From: Shewanella phaeophyticola
GTDB taxonomy: Bacteria; Pseudomonadota; Gammaproteobacteria; Enterobacterales; Shewanellaceae
Assembly: GCF_025398315.1 (NCBI RefSeq)
Contig: NZ_JAODOQ010000001.1
Location: forward strand, 992,001-1,056,000
DNA length: 64,000 nt
Direction of reading: 5' to 3'
How positions within the stretch are numbered: the stretch's first letter is position 1; each line of letters starts with the position of its first letter. The notes under the pieces are model-generated. The model saw nothing but the letters and a program-made list of their open reading frames with translations, did not search any database and was not told where the DNA came from. This document shows positions 27,573-35,738 of the stretch, in pieces. Position numbers and translations under genes: made by a program.

Positions 27573-27686
27573 GTGAAAGATAAAATCAGCTGGGACACTT
27601 TTATATGGTACGCACTGTTTTTATGTACAGTTATAATGGGATTTCATCGATTTACAACTAAAAAACGATTTAAAATCGTTCTTTAG
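27573..27686 (+). CDS. Possible 37-residue membrane peptide
   Basis: From GTG 27573 the frame encodes a charged start, one hydrophobic segment (FIWYALFLCTVIMGF) and a basic tail ending TTKKRFKIVL. No ribosome site is convincing. It directly follows the hairpin element of island A2. Existence as a gene is uncertain. Confidence 0.25.
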   Translation: MKDKISWDTFIWYALFLCTVIMGFHRFTTKKRFKIVL

Positions 27687-27817
27687 TTGTATCGTATCAA
27701 AAATAGAAAAGCCGTAATTATCTGATTTTATTGGCTTTAATTTTTAGTGTGCTGAGCCAAAATTCTACTTTACGTGCAAGCTCGGTTTGTTTTTGTCTGT
27801 TAGACACAATTAATTTC

Positions 27818-27858
27818 TTTACTTCAATAAGATAGCAAATGTAGGATGATAATAATCA
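27818..27858. repeat. Conserved cargo-leader motif, copy 2
   Basis: This matches 21876-21915 except for a few bases (ATAAGATAGCAAATGTAGGA is common). It lies about 47 bases before the start of the cassette carried by island A2. Confidence 0.6.
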
Positions 27859-27917
27859 ATAAGTTAAAGGGCGACTTTAATTTTCATTTGCCCTTCAATA
27901 AGCTGTTAGGGCTCCAA

Positions 27918-28364
27918 ATGCCATCGTACTCAGACATATATGTAATCTCAGAAAAACGTGATCAAAAAACCGTTGAGGAATTTCTAAATGAATTTCTTCC
28001 TGAAAGAGATGAGACAGCCGATGAATATGAGTTTCCTCAATATTCGGAAAGCTCCGATGTTATATTTAGTACGGCTAAAGAAGCTCTTGTGAAATGTATC
28101 AACGAACGGGATATAGATTACCGAATATATTGGAGGGCATTGAATGAGGCAAAGCCTGAGCATGCTATGGTATTCTTTTTAGCTGATGGTCATGTAATCT
28201 ACGGTGTTTCTACCGATGATGCTTATCCCAAATATGCCGCAGAGTTACTGCTAAAATTACAATCGTTCTTGGGTAGTGGTTTGGGATACATTGGCCATGA
28301 AGCCTCTCCTGATGCAGAGAGCTTAGAAGAATTTAAAAGAGAAATAGCTGTACATCAGCCCTAA
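27918..28364 (+). CDS. Gene-cassette protein of island A2, unknown
   Basis: The acidic 148-residue protein begins MPSYSDIYVISEKRDQ and contains AKPEHAMVFFLADGHVIYG and YAAELLLKLQSFLG. No named domain is recognised; the style is that of small soluble immunity- or cassette-type proteins. ATG 27918 lies just after GTTAGGG (27905), which looks like a cassette boundary; the open frame continues upstream to 27846 but that part overlaps the leader motif. The stop codon lies inside the following attC. Function unknown. Confidence 0.65.
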   Translation: MPSYSDIYVISEKRDQKTVEEFLNEFLPERDETADEYEFPQYSESSDVIFSTAKEALVKCINERDIDYRIYWRALNEAKPEHAMVFFLADGHVIYGVSTDDAYPKYAAELLLKLQSFLGSGLGYIGHEASPDAESLEEFKREIAVHQP

Positions 28365-28472
28365 CAAACATAGCCAGGTCGACATTTATTCCGGCGCTCG
28401 TTTTTATGCCGGTCGCTACGCTGGCATTAAAAACAATCACCTACATAAATGCGCCTGCTATGGGCGTTAAAC
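28359..28472. other. attC recombination site 3
   Basis: The site starts CCCTAAC (overlapping the stop) and ends GGGCGTTAAAC, whose GTTAAAC is a perfect R' consensus. The interior has imperfect inverted repeats (GCCGGCG-like and TGCCGGTCGCTACGCTGGCA). The R' end lies one base from the conserved right end of the island. Confidence 0.8.
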
Positions 28473-28473
28473 A

Positions 28474-28600
28474 TTGACAACCTACTCGATAAATATTTAA
28501 ATGTCATATATCGACTACGAATGTTCACTATCTGAGATGTGATTTTTCGATTAGTTATTGATTATAATGAATTTTAATTTTATTTTGTGTCTGTTTGCTT
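28474..28600. repeat. Conserved right end of type-A island, copy 2
   Basis: 127 bases nearly identical to 8413-8539 and, like it, directly followed by an att copy. No gene. Confidence 0.8.
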
Positions 28601-28630
28601 GGGTTCAAATCCCTATCCCTCCGCCACATT
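28601..28630 (+). repeat. Attachment-site repeat, copy 4
   Basis: This is an exact 30-bp copy of the tRNA-Ser 3' end segment, marking the left end of the second B island. No fifth copy is seen to the right. Confidence 0.92.
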
Positions 28631-28638
28631 AAATACGA

Positions 28639-28669
28639 GAAAAGCCGTTGATTATCAACGGCTTTTTTT
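28639..28669 (+). terminator. Terminator at the left end of the second B island
   Basis: AAAAGCCGTTGA/TCAACGGCTTTT followed by T run, identical to that at 8578. Confidence 0.8.
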
Positions 28670-28819
28670 GTTTCTGGCGTTTGAGGGGCTCTCCATAAGG
28701 ATTGACTCAGACAATGTATCTTTATCGAGCACCCAACAACGTATACTTTACCCCCTGTGTCAGGATAGTTGTCGCCTCAATTAATTTACAAATAAACAGG
28801 GAGCGGTAAGTTACAGCAA

Positions 28820-29320
28820 GTGAATTATCAAAGGCATTCAGGTCAATTTAAAGAAGCTATATTAAACAAGTTTAGTCAAAGTGGTTTGTCGGTTCGTAAG
28901 TTTGCAGAGCAAGAAGGCATTAATCTCTCAACCCTGTATAGTTGGCAAAAGCAATTTAATACCTCAGGGTTAAACGTGTCAAAAGTCAGTTCATCGGATA
29001 AGTGGTCAAGTGAAGAAAAGTTTTCAGTGGTATTGGAAACAGCCTCTCTGTCGGCAGTTGAGTTAAGTGAATATTGCCGAGCTAAGGGGTTATATCCTGA
29101 GCAAGTCAACGGATGGAAGCAAGCTTGCATTGCCGGTAATACAAGCACAACACTGACAAGTAAAGCCAAGACAACACCTGGACAAAAGACTGACAAAAAA
29201 CGCATTAACGAGCTAGAACGTGAGTTACGTAGAAAGGATAAAGCGTTAGCGGAAGCGGCTGCTTTACTCGTACTCGGAAAAAAGTTCGATGCCTATTGGA
29301 AGGAAAAAGAGGAAGACTGA
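28820..29320 (+). CDS. IS3-family transposase OrfA
   Basis: The 166-residue protein has two helix-turn-helix units (FSQSGLSVRKFAEQEGINLS and SAVELSEYCRAKGLYPEQVN) and a C-terminal leucine-zipper-like coiled coil (RINELERELRRKDKALAEAA). OrfA binds the IS ends; fusion with OrfB by frameshifting in the overlap (29296-29320, A-rich) would give the full transposase. Confidence 0.9.
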   Translation: MNYQRHSGQFKEAILNKFSQSGLSVRKFAEQEGINLSTLYSWQKQFNTSGLNVSKVSSSDKWSSEEKFSVVLETASLSAVELSEYCRAKGLYPEQVNGWKQACIAGNTSTTLTSKAKTTPGQKTDKKRINELERELRRKDKALAEAAALLVLGKKFDAYWKEKEED

Positions 29321-30360
29321 TTTCGCTGACCGATAGGCAGAAGCACGCGCAGTGGGTCAGTACAGCAGTAGCATCAGGCGCGAGACAAGATAAGGCCTGT
29401 GACGTGATTGGATTATCAAGTAGAACCTTACAGCGTTGGCGAATAGGCGGTGAGATTAGCGCAGATAAAAGGCCAACCGCAATGAGGCCAGAGCCTGGAA
29501 ATAAACTGAGTCATGCTGAAAGACAAGCCGTGATTGATGTGTGTAATAGTGAAGAGTTTGCCTCATTACCACCAAGCCAAATTGTCCCGATACTCGCCGA
29601 TAGAGGTGAGTATATTGCTTCGGAGTCGAGTTTTTACCGTGTATTACATACTAAAAACATGCTGCACCACCGAGGCAAAGCTAAGCCGAGAAATGTTCAT
29701 AAAAAGCCAACCAGTTATACGGCTAAAAAAGCGAACGAAGTGTGGAGTTGGGATATCAGTTACCTGCCTACAACGGTGATAGGAATACACTATTATCTGT
29801 ACATGATTGAAGATATTTACAGTCGAAAAATCGTCGGTTGGGAAGTTCACTACAGCGAAACAGGTGAGCAAGCAGCAGCACTGCTAGAGCGTAGCGTTTG
29901 GGCAGAGAAATGCTTGAAGAAAGATGTCGTGTTGCACTCTGATAATGGCGCGCCCATGAAGAGCCTAACGATGCGAGCTAAGATGTACGATTTAGGCGTT
30001 GTGACCTCACGAAGTCGCCCAAGGGTGAGTAATGATAATCCGTACTCAGAATCACTGTTTAGAACGGTAAAGTATCATCCACGTTGGCCTAGCGAAGGTT
30101 TTAAGTCGTTAGATGAAGCGCGTAAATGGGTAAAAGAATTTGTTTATTGGTACAACAATGAGCATCGACATAGCAGGATTAAGTTTGTGACACCAAACCA
30201 GAGACATGATGGTCTTGATGTAGAGATACTGGCGAAGCGAAAAGTGTTGTATCAGACAAAAAGAAATGAACATCCAGAACGATGGTCAAAAGAAGAGCGA
30301 AACTGGCAGCCCATAGGGGCTGTGGAGTTAAATCCAGAGCAACACAAAGAAGCTGCTTAA
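29296..30360 (+). CDS. IS3-family transposase OrfB (DDE integrase domain)
   Basis: The rve-type catalytic domain shows the DDE triad: Asp in VWSWDISYLP, Asp in LHSDNGAPM and Glu in NPYSESLFRTVKY. An HTH-like region (CDVIGLSSRTLQRWR) precedes it. The frame overlaps the end of OrfA, the usual arrangement for a programmed frameshift fusion. The copy looks intact. Confidence 0.92.
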   Translation: MEGKRGRLISLTDRQKHAQWVSTAVASGARQDKACDVIGLSSRTLQRWRIGGEISADKRPTAMRPEPGNKLSHAERQAVIDVCNSEEFASLPPSQIVPILADRGEYIASESSFYRVLHTKNMLHHRGKAKPRNVHKKPTSYTAKKANEVWSWDISYLPTTVIGIHYYLYMIEDIYSRKIVGWEVHYSETGEQAAALLERSVWAEKCLKKDVVLHSDNGAPMKSLTMRAKMYDLGVVTSRSRPRVSNDNPYSESLFRTVKYHPRWPSEGFKSLDEARKWVKEFVYWYNNEHRHSRIKFVTPNQRHDGLDVEILAKRKVLYQTKRNEHPERWSKEERNWQPIGAVELNPEQHKEAA

Positions 30361-31737
30361 CAATTTAGGCGACAACTGTCTTGAAAAACGCCGTTTACAC
30401 GTATCTGTTTATCCAAATATTTACGCGACAAGGGCTTCCCCTTTGACGTAAAAGTCTCCTTACTGACTCGTGACAGAGCAGAAGCGGTTATCCGCAACAT
30501 TGAAGTTGCCGGAACACTCAAAAAAATCATCAAGTCTATTGACCATCAAACACGTATTAACGACTTTATTCGCTACGTCGATGAGGTCATTAACAATCTT
30601 AGAGCTCAGTTTGATGTTGATGATTCTGATATTACGTTCAACATCACGCAAAAAACTCATTCCATCCCAATCAGAGACACTAAGTTGTCGGAATATCGTG
30701 AAACCACCACTGTTGCGCAAGCAAAGCCTGTTATTGGGTTAAACGAAGCATTAAGTGCGTTTATTATCTCAAAACAAAAATCAGCCATTAGGCCGTTCTC
30801 TATCAAGCAGCTTGAGCAGCGTGCTCGGCATTTTATTGATACCGTATCATCAAAATCTACACCCAAAGCTGAGAGAAAATGCGTGCATGATATAACCAGT
30901 GCTGATGCGATGACCTATCGCGATGAGTTGCTGACTCAAGGCCGAAGCTACAAAAGCAATAAAGAGTACTTAGCTGCCATATTTCAGTTCTTTAAGTGGT
31001 GCCAATTAATGAATTACTGCACCAGCAACCCCTTTGAAAGCGTTACTGTCGGTCAAAAACCAAAAGCTAAACCGAATCAAGCTAGAGACCGCTGGACGCA
31101 TACTGAGCTTAAACGCCTACTTAGCAGCTCATCATTTAAGGCTTCAACAACCGATTTCAAATGGGTCACCCGTTTGATGCTTTATGGTGGTTTAAGGCCT
31201 TCAGAAGCTTGCCAGCTCAAACCTGGAGATATCAAACTAATCGATGGCGTACACTGCATTAGCGTTGATGACAGCGGTACTGTACAACGATTAAAGAACC
31301 TCAACGCTAAACGTTATGTGCCCATTCACAAATACTTGCTTGAGCAAGGTTATATTGCGTTTGTTGAGCACAGAAAATCAACACATACCCAGCAGTTTGA
31401 TTTTAAACCCGTTGGTATAAACGAAGATTGGTCAAAAACTTACTGTAAACAGCTCGCCAAGCTTCAAACCGACATCGGCATGCAAGCGAATAAGCGTCCA
31501 ACCGCCTACGGCTTTAGGCACACGTTTATCGATGAAATGAAGCAACTGGATATCAGTGAGCATATTGTTGCTCAAATTGTCGGTCACGCTAATCCCAACA
31601 TCACTTTCAGTCGTTACGGCAAAGATGTAAACGTTGCTGCATTGCTGAAGGATATTGAGAGAATTGAATATCAAATTTGATGATCGGGTGTGGTTAATAA
31701 ATAAACTTTAAAGCTAAATTAACAATCTGTCTCGATT

Positions 31738-31773
31738 GGCAGTAACAGTGTCAGTTGAGGCACAAACACTGCC
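31738..31773. repeat. 36-nt GGCAGT hairpin, type B, copy 3
   Basis: Identical to 10043-10078; it lies 57 bases after the type-B integrase in both places. Confidence 0.75.
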
Positions 31774-31829
31774 AAAGCTGTAATTATTTCGCTACAGCAG
31801 AGAGCGAAATATTAGGCTGTTGAAAATGG

Positions 31830-31985
31830 CTCGCAGTCGGTGAGTGCGAAGCAAAAACAGCCCACAATTATGTGGGACTAGTACGTAACCCGGTACGTTT
31901 ATCTCCCACTTTTTGTTCCAAAAAGATGGGAGATAAACTCGGGCAAGGGGAATCCCTTTGAACCCCAAAGGCACATAATGCGCCT
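31830..31985. other. Multi-hairpin conserved element, copy B3
   Basis: H1 31830-31850, H2 CCCACA/TGTGGG 31861-31876, H3 GTTTATCTCCC/GGGAGATAAAC 31897-31938, H4 31944-31960. H5 is degenerate here (GGCACATAATGCGCC). It follows the interrupted type-B integrase. Confidence 0.78.
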
Positions 31986-32126
31986 ATTAAAAACAGGAAC
32001 ATTATAGGTGCAATCTACTGGTATTTTTTATTGTAAACAATTTAATATGTGCCAATTTTGAATTGAGTAATTCATTTTTCGAATTGTTGAACTATTTTTG
32101 GGGTATCACAAATCCAGTTTTAAATG

Positions 32127-32291
32127 TTACATGGCTATTAATTTAGCTTCACTAATCACCTTATTCTGTGATTCAGTTGCCTTCTTGATAACCTCCGCAT
32201 ACACGCGCTCTTTCTCTGCAGAACTTGCGCTCATAACAAAGGCTGAAAGCTTAGATGTGGTAACTTTATTTTTAGATGCATTTGTCGACAT
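32127..32291 (-). CDS. 54-residue protein downstream of the zeta-like kinase
   Basis: The frame MSTNASKNKVTTSKLSAFVM... ends SEAKLIAM. It is helical, charged and lies 22 bases behind the zeta-like gene in the same direction, so the two are probably co-transcribed. It is too short for most ORF callers. A role as antitoxin is suggested only by position and size; classical epsilon antitoxins are longer and usually precede the toxin. Confidence 0.55.
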   Translation of the reverse strand: MSTNASKNKVTTSKLSAFVMSASSAEKERVYAEVIKKATESQNKVISEAKLIAM

Positions 32292-32313
32292 AGGTTTCTC
32301 ACATAAAAACAGT

Positions 32314-33039
32314 CTAAGAAATAGGCTCAGGAGGTAAGTTTAGCAGCCTTACTAATTCAGCGCGAGTGTATTCCTTCTCAATATGATGCTCTACCGCTGT
32401 AATGTCGTCATGGTAAATTCGAGTACTACCATCGTTGTTTTTTATAAGTAAGTCTATCTTAATCGAAGCACCGTATTTGGTTTTGACTTGCCTAACGACT
32501 TTTTGTGAATTTAAGAATTGATCAATAAATATAGAGGGTAAAATACCACGGCCTTCAAGCTTTTCTCTTGCTTGTACAAATTCCCAAGCTAACTCAGGCT
32601 CTTGATACACAAAAATAATGAGTACTGCTCGATTTCGCATTAAGGAGCGATCAATATTTTTGCAGGCAATATCAAAGTTTGACAACGTCCCATCTAAAAT
32701 AAAGCTTTGGTCATTATTGAAAATTCTGTCTAAAGTGCGTTCAACTATAAAACTGACTGCTTTTTGAAACAAATACGAGTTTTTACCTGTGTATTCTTGG
32801 AAGTAAACTCTTAGTTCATCAGGGTCAAGTCTTATAATTTCTGTTTCATCAAACACTTCAATAAACGCTTTTGACGCCTCAGTTTTACCTGCGCCAGGAG
32901 AACCACACATAAAGATAGAGACCGGCAGTTGATCGGCGGGATATTTGCCTAAATCGGTCAGTTCACGTGCTATACGAGTTCGATTTGCTTTTGCAAATAT
33001 AATGGCTTGAGTTTCAATTTCAGTCTCTTGCTCTGTCAT
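32314..33039 (-). CDS. Zeta-toxin-like P-loop kinase
   Basis: This 241-residue protein has a Walker A motif (CGSPGAGKTEASK, 45-57), a catalytic-type acidic site (IIRLDPDELR, around 68-77) and FILDGTLSNF (113-122), all in the arrangement of zeta toxins, which phosphorylate UDP-N-acetylglucosamine and block wall synthesis. REKLEGRGIL supplies downstream arginines. A zeta-type chaperone or unrelated nucleoside kinase is less likely. The 54-residue gene behind it may be its control partner. The start follows no strong ribosome site. Confidence 0.75.
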   Translation of the reverse strand: MTEQETEIETQAIIFAKANRTRIARELTDLGKYPADQLPVSIFMCGSPGAGKTEASKAFIEVFDETEIIRLDPDELRVYFQEYTGKNSYLFQKAVSFIVERTLDRIFNNDQSFILDGTLSNFDIACKNIDRSLMRNRAVLIIFVYQEPELAWEFVQAREKLEGRGILPSIFIDQFLNSQKVVRQVKTKYGASIKIDLLIKNNDGSTRIYHDDITAVEHHIEKEYTRAELVRLLNLPPEPIS

Positions 33040-33123
33040 AGCCTGTGGTAACGTTTCTAGAATAAAACAGCATGATACCAGTCAATATAAATTGGGTATA
33101 AATATATCTGAGTTTTTAGACGT

Positions 33124-35193
33124 ATGGGAATCGACAATGCCACCGCTATATTGGGGAGCAGCCTGCAACAATTTGGCCGTATTAAAGCCATGCAGTACCC
33201 TAGCGGCGAGCATGTGGCCTATCGTTTTGACGACAATGGTTATTTAGTCGAAGACTACCAACGTTTTACTGACGGTTCCGAGCAGTCACTGCGCATAATC
33301 GATGAGTACAGCGCCTTTGGCAGTATTAATCAACAAACGTTCAGTAACAATTATGTTCAACAATTTAGCCGTAATTTAGCCGGTTCACCAACGAGTATCT
33401 GTACCAGCTCTTCTGCTGGGTGCAGTACTATCGGGGTGCAATACTTAAATTATGATTATGATGGAATGGGTAACTTAGCCTTTCAACACAACGTGATTAC
33501 CCAGTTCAAAGAAAGCTACAACTATGACGAGCTCATGCGGGTTGATGACTCAACTAAAACGTACAAAGGTATCACCTATGCTGCGGTTAATTATGATTAT
33601 GACGCCGCAGGTAATATCCTTGTTAAAGGCGATTACGGTAGTCAATATCTCTACGGTAGTGTAGGCAAAGGTGCTGGCGGTAATGCAGGCTCTAACGCCA
33701 TTAGGCAGTTTATCCGTGGTGGTACAAAAACCTTCACCTATGACAATAACGGTAACCGGCTCACGGGTGATGGCGTAACGTTAAGCTATAACGACCAAAA
33801 CAAGCCGTTAACGGTAGACCGCAATAATGTAAAAAGTACATTCAGTTACGATGCGAATGGTAACCGCTATAAACAGGTTAAACAGCAAAATGGTAGTGTG
33901 GTATCGACCACGTATTATGTGGGCAGTTTTGAGCGTGAAGTGACCCTAAGCAGCACGGTAGATAAAACCTATATTGGTGACCACACCATTAAGATGAAAG
34001 CCCATGTGGGCAGCTTGGGTAATCAATCACCGTTCCAACATGTACTGCGCGACCACTTAGGCAGTGTCGATACATTGATGGATGCCAAAACCGGAGCAGT
34101 ACTGCAGCACCGTGGTTATGATGTATTTGGTCGCCCAAGAGACATTGCATCTGGTAATGCGCTATTAAGTAGCTGGCAAGGCGTCACTAAAGGCTACACA
34201 GACCATGAGCATTTGGTTGACCAAGAGCTTATTCACATGAACGGGCGGATTTACGATTTCAACGTCGGTCGCTTTTTAAGTGTTGACCCGTTTTTGCAGT
34301 TCCCAGAGAATAGTCAAAGCGCTAACCCGTATTCGTATATTTTGAATAACCCGATGAGTGGGGTTGACCCGACTGGGTATAGATCTGAAGAATTAGACGA
34401 GGTTATATCAGGTAAGGCGTTTGAGAAGCTTGAGAAAGATGAAGGTGGGAATCTCTATGTGACAGCTGATGGGGATACTTATAAATTAACTTCAGTTTCA
34501 AATGGCGAGAAAAACTTTTCCATATCATTTGACGGTAATGGTGGCGGTACCGCGCAAGTTGGTAAAACTACAGGAACCATTAGCCTACATAAAGGAAATA
34601 GTAGTACCAATTCAGGAAAAGCTGCAGCTTCTGAATTGATAGGTAAAATTAATAAGGAACAATTAGGCTCTGATAGTAGTAATTCCCAAAAAATCTTTGA
34701 TGAAGCATACCGGTTCTTCAAAGATTACATAAGTAATATGGGTGAAACAGTTGAGTTTAAAGATGCATATGCTGTGTCAATTCGTAATGCAGCAGATCAC
34801 TCTGAAACCTATGCACCTATACCTTTCGATAATTTCGACGATGCTAACGAGTATGCAGAAAAAAAATACGGCGAAGGATATGAAAAAGTATGGGTTTTTG
34901 GATATCACTATGGAGGAAAGTCAACCATTTACAAGCCTGCGACTTTCTCAGGAGGAGGATATACGGGTGTTCAAAGAACTATAGCTACCCTTGCACATGA
35001 ATCGAGACATTACAATCGTTATAACATCAGCCTCGCACGGCCGCATAACACGCTAATTGAACATAGAGTATTTGAACAGGTCTCCCTGCAAGCAGTAGAC
35101 CGATATAATGCAAAGTTATCAGGAGAAAAAAATGAAATGTTGGACGGTAATTTTGCTTTTATTTTTCTGTACCTCATGTCTTGCAAAAGATAA
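33124..35193 (+). CDS. Rhs-family polymorphic toxin, 5'-truncated, zinc-protease-like tip
   Basis: The 689 residues begin inside the YD-repeat shell (repeats such as YNYDELMRVDDST and FTYDNNGNRLTGDG) and reach the conserved core end NPYSYILNNPMSGVDPTGY. After that comes a unique toxin tip of about 270 residues with HESRH (625-629), an HExxH zinc-protease motif, and a possible third ligand in LIEHR. The normal N-terminal two thirds of an Rhs protein are missing, so this is a displaced 3' piece. The tip reads 62 bases into the next gene; one more A in the A7 run at 35125-35131 would end it in an ATGA overlap with that gene. Confidence 0.85.
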   Translation: MGIDNATAILGSSLQQFGRIKAMQYPSGEHVAYRFDDNGYLVEDYQRFTDGSEQSLRIIDEYSAFGSINQQTFSNNYVQQFSRNLAGSPTSICTSSSAGCSTIGVQYLNYDYDGMGNLAFQHNVITQFKESYNYDELMRVDDSTKTYKGITYAAVNYDYDAAGNILVKGDYGSQYLYGSVGKGAGGNAGSNAIRQFIRGGTKTFTYDNNGNRLTGDGVTLSYNDQNKPLTVDRNNVKSTFSYDANGNRYKQVKQQNGSVVSTTYYVGSFEREVTLSSTVDKTYIGDHTIKMKAHVGSLGNQSPFQHVLRDHLGSVDTLMDAKTGAVLQHRGYDVFGRPRDIASGNALLSSWQGVTKGYTDHEHLVDQELIHMNGRIYDFNVGRFLSVDPFLQFPENSQSANPYSYILNNPMSGVDPTGYRSEELDEVISGKAFEKLEKDEGGNLYVTADGDTYKLTSVSNGEKNFSISFDGNGGGTAQVGKTTGTISLHKGNSSTNSGKAAASELIGKINKEQLGSDSSNSQKIFDEAYRFFKDYISNMGETVEFKDAYAVSIRNAADHSETYAPIPFDNFDDANEYAEKKYGEGYEKVWVFGYHYGGKSTIYKPATFSGGGYTGVQRTIATLAHESRHYNRYNISLARPHNTLIEHRVFEQVSLQAVDRYNAKLSGEKNEMLDGNFAFIFLYLMSCKR

Positions 35194-35515
35194 AAGTATT
35201 GAAGAATGTGGCATTGACATACACAAGTCTTTTGAAGGAAAAGACAATAATTTTATAGAATTGTTAATTACTGTTGAGCCGATAAAACGTCAACAAACTT
35301 GTGAGCGCGTTGAAACCGTTTCAGTTTCTAACTATATAGATTCTGAGTGGGTAATGTTTCCTCTAAGTAAGGAAAAATCAACGTTATCTTTAAGATTCAA
35401 TGTTAAAACAGCCAATAAAACGGCTATATATTTTATGCTAAGCCATAAGAATGGAGATCATTTATTTTTTGATGACAGTAATAACATTAAAGTTAACCTT
35501 TCTGATCTACTTTAA
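35132..35515 (+). CDS. Putative immunity protein for the first Rhs tip
   Basis: 127 residues with an N-terminal signal sequence ending LFFCTSCLA, so it is exported and possibly a lipoprotein. The mature part is small and beta-rich in appearance. It follows the Rhs tip directly and overlaps it, the standard place of the cognate immunity gene. Export would fit a toxin acting in the periplasm. No family name is recognised. Confidence 0.65.
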   Translation: MKCWTVILLLFFCTSCLAKDKSIEECGIDIHKSFEGKDNNFIELLITVEPIKRQQTCERVETVSVSNYIDSEWVMFPLSKEKSTLSLRFNVKTANKTAIYFMLSHKNGDHLFFDDSNNIKVNLSDLL

Positions 35516-35738
35516 TTGCGACTAGCATCGAAAGGACATTTAACGACACATCAATTGTTAAAAATATTTCGTCAATGTATAAGACATGGCCACAGCCATA
35601 TATAGGCGCTCCCGGTGAGTCAAGATAATACTCTGCTCACCGAAGGCTTTTTGGCCTAAGTTTTCTGTACAACATTATTACTCTTATCGTTGCTTTTGAT
35701 GCTACTCATTTACCGCTAGAAGCGGCTGTACTGCCCTG
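35516..35738. other. Junction region between the two Rhs pieces
   Basis: No gene is seen. It precedes a copy of the RAYT right end (35759-35785). Confidence 0.4.

Larger units (their letters stand above)
28752..30393 (+). mobile_element. IS3-family insertion sequence
   Basis: About 1.64 kb with two overlapping transposase genes. The ends are imperfect inverted repeats sharing AGTTGTCGCCT (left near 28767, right complement near 30380). A TTTAC repeat flanks the element. It is inserted in the type-B integrase gene. Confidence 0.85.
28714..31680 (+). pseudogene. Tyrosine recombinase, type B (second copy), split by an IS3 element
   Basis: The gene starts at ATG 28714 (MYLYRAPNNVYF) and breaks at about 28751. 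It resumes at about 30394 and continues to 31680 with Arg in GGLRPSEACQL, RH in GFRHTFIDEM, His in VGHANPN and Tyr in ITFSRYGKD. TTTAC flanks the insert on both sides (28747-28751 and 30394-30398), compatible with a target-site duplication. Apart from the insertion the frame is intact, unlike the first B copy. The interrupted integrase cannot excise its island by itself. Confidence 0.9.

Noticed and set aside
27408..27686. 92-codon plus-strand frame over the hairpin element of island A2
   Set aside because: Its first 55 codons are structured noncoding DNA shared with other islands; only the last 37 codons remain a weak possibility.
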